64,000 nt of DNA from Rhodococcus rhodnii (GTDB taxonomy: Bacteria; Actinomycetota; Actinomycetes; Mycobacteriales; Pseudonocardiaceae), in NCBI GenBank assembly GCA_000720375.1, contig JOAA01000013.1:310001-374000 (forward strand), in the 5' to 3' direction. Shown here piece after piece: positions 63,400 through 64,000 of this stretch. The translations under genes were made by a program, and so were the position numbers. The stretch's first letter is position 1; every line of letters starts with the position of its first letter. Under the pieces are notes generated by a model, which was given only the letters and a program-made list of their open reading frames with translations, was not told the DNA's origin and did not search any database.

Positions 63400-63813
63400 A
63401 TGACCACACAGGTGACGCCGTACTTCGGCTATCGCGACGGCCAGGCGGCCATCGACTTCCTGACCAAGGCCTTCGGCTTCGAGACGACCCTGCATTTCCC
63501 GGACGACCACGGCGGTGTCGGGCACGCCGAGCTTCGTCTGGGCGACGCGGTGATCATAGTGTTCAGCGACCGCGACGGGTACGAGCGGTCCCCGCGTAAG
63601 GGCGACACCTGCGGGCACGGCACGTATCTGGTCGTCGACAGCGAGGCGGCCGTCGACCGGATCCATCAGCAGGCCACAGCCGAAGGCGCGGTCACCATCT
63701 GGCAGCCAGGTCGCTCGGAGTGGAACTACCGGTGCCGCGTGCAGGACCCCGAGGGCTACGAGTGGACGTTCGGCATCCACCGGCCCGGCGAGCCACAGCA
63801 GGACTGGAGCTAA
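63400..63813 (+). CDS. VOC family protein (bleomycin-resistance-like)
   Basis: A 137-residue VOC protein: VTPYFGYRDGQAAIDFLTKAFGF, HAELRLGDAVIIVFSDRDG, HGTYLVVDSEAAVDRIHQQATA and RVQDPEGYEWTFGIH, in which the terminal Glu is kept. The group (PhnB-like YdfO/DUF1428-type start) is often annotated glyoxalase or antibiotic-binding; ligand unknown. Confidence 0.88.
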   Translation: MTTQVTPYFGYRDGQAAIDFLTKAFGFETTLHFPDDHGGVGHAELRLGDAVIIVFSDRDGYERSPRKGDTCGHGTYLVVDSEAAVDRIHQQATAEGAVTIWQPGRSEWNYRCRVQDPEGYEWTFGIHRPGEPQQDWS

Positions 63814-63852
63814 CCTTTCCTCTCGCGAAGTGATCCCAGACCGAGGAGACCA

Positions 63853-64000
63853 GTGCCCGAAGGCCTCATCGCCGACTGTTCCAGCTGCTTCGGGCTGTGC
63901 TGTGTGGCATTGCCGTTCGCGGCCTCGGCGGACTTCGCGATCACCAAACCCGGCGGGCAGCCCTGCCCCAACCTGCTGGCGGACTACCGGTGCGCAATCC
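63853..64000 (+). CDS. Cys-rich N-terminus of a probable pentapeptide-repeat-type protein (3' end outside window)
   Basis: Only 49 codons are visible. GTG start after CCGAGGAGACCA. The start ADCSSCFGLCCVALPF, then KPGGQPCPNLLADYRCAI, is the cysteine-rich head seen in actinobacterial proteins that continue into pentapeptide repeats, and might bind a metal or Fe-S cluster. The repeats themselves would lie beyond the window. Confidence 0.65.
   Translation, partial: MPEGLIADCSSCFGLCCVALPFAASADFAITKPGGQPCPNLLADYRCAI

Overview
The window is high-GC DNA, dense in genes and rich in GTG/TTG starts, 4-bp stop/start overlaps and regulator families (SARP/AfsR-type, LAL-LuxR, WYL, CGNR, ECF42, SigE-family sigma factors) typical of actinomycetes. 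The style suggests Pseudonocardiales or a relative; this is inferred from gene families and codon use, not from a marker gene. No rRNA, tRNA, CRISPR array, prophage module or insertion sequence was seen. Most of it looks like chromosome with a mix of housekeeping genes (lspA, glmS, NfeD/SPFH pair, DUF3097) and small regulator-enzyme pairs.

Layout. 0-4.3 kb: tail of a TPR regulator, DUF3097, NfeD and SPFH proteins, a CGNR zinc-finger regulator and a tiny zinc-ribbon protein. 4.4-6.6 kb: RibD-like reductase, DGPF/YCII protein and ECF42-type sigma factor. 6.6-9.8 kb (minus strand): secreted M14 carboxypeptidase, quinone-oxidoreductase-like MDR enzyme, STAS protein, acetyltransferase. 10-13.4 kb: lipoprotein, methyltransferase, WYL regulator with a divergent VOC protein. 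13.4-15 kb: a dif-like Xer site, a second 11-6-11 site and a tyrosine recombinase. 15-17.2 kb: membrane protein, histidine kinase, response regulator. 17.3-19.8 kb: coiled-coil protein and an RNA end-healing/sealing cassette (HD-Pnk plus RNA ligase). 19.9-24.9 kb: two overlapping LAL regulators. 25-28 kb: lspA, small proteins, MFS transporter. 27.5-35.2 kb: amino-sugar/tagatose-type catabolic operon with a divergent DeoR regulator, then glmS. 35.3-38 kb: methyltransferase coupled to an aspartase-like lyase carrying a TerB-like tail. 38-40.5 kb: SigE-family sigma factor, membrane-anchored partner, S41-like remnant. 40.5-42.1 kb: cation exchanger under a yybP-ykoY (Mn2+) riboswitch, and an ArsR regulator. 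42.2-48.3 kb: Lrp regulator, rhodanese, hydrolases, monooxygenase, double-HTH MerR protein. 48.4-51.2 kb: two tail-to-tail FAD-monooxygenase paralogues, both disrupted, sharing an 83-bp identical inverted block. 51.4-64 kb: immunity-like protein, zinc-finger coiled-coil protein, aldo/keto reductase, TetR/FBP pair, MerR/MDR pair and various small enzymes, ending in a partial Cys-rich gene.

Strongest signals: the dif-like site next to a tyrosine recombinase at an abrupt flip in strand composition; the RNA-repair cassette with a probable leaderless promoter; two MDR genes 50 kb apart whose promoters are superimposable and point to a two-gene MerR regulon; the Mn2+ riboswitch; the aspartase-TerB fusion with altered active-site positions; and the mutually damaged monooxygenase pair.
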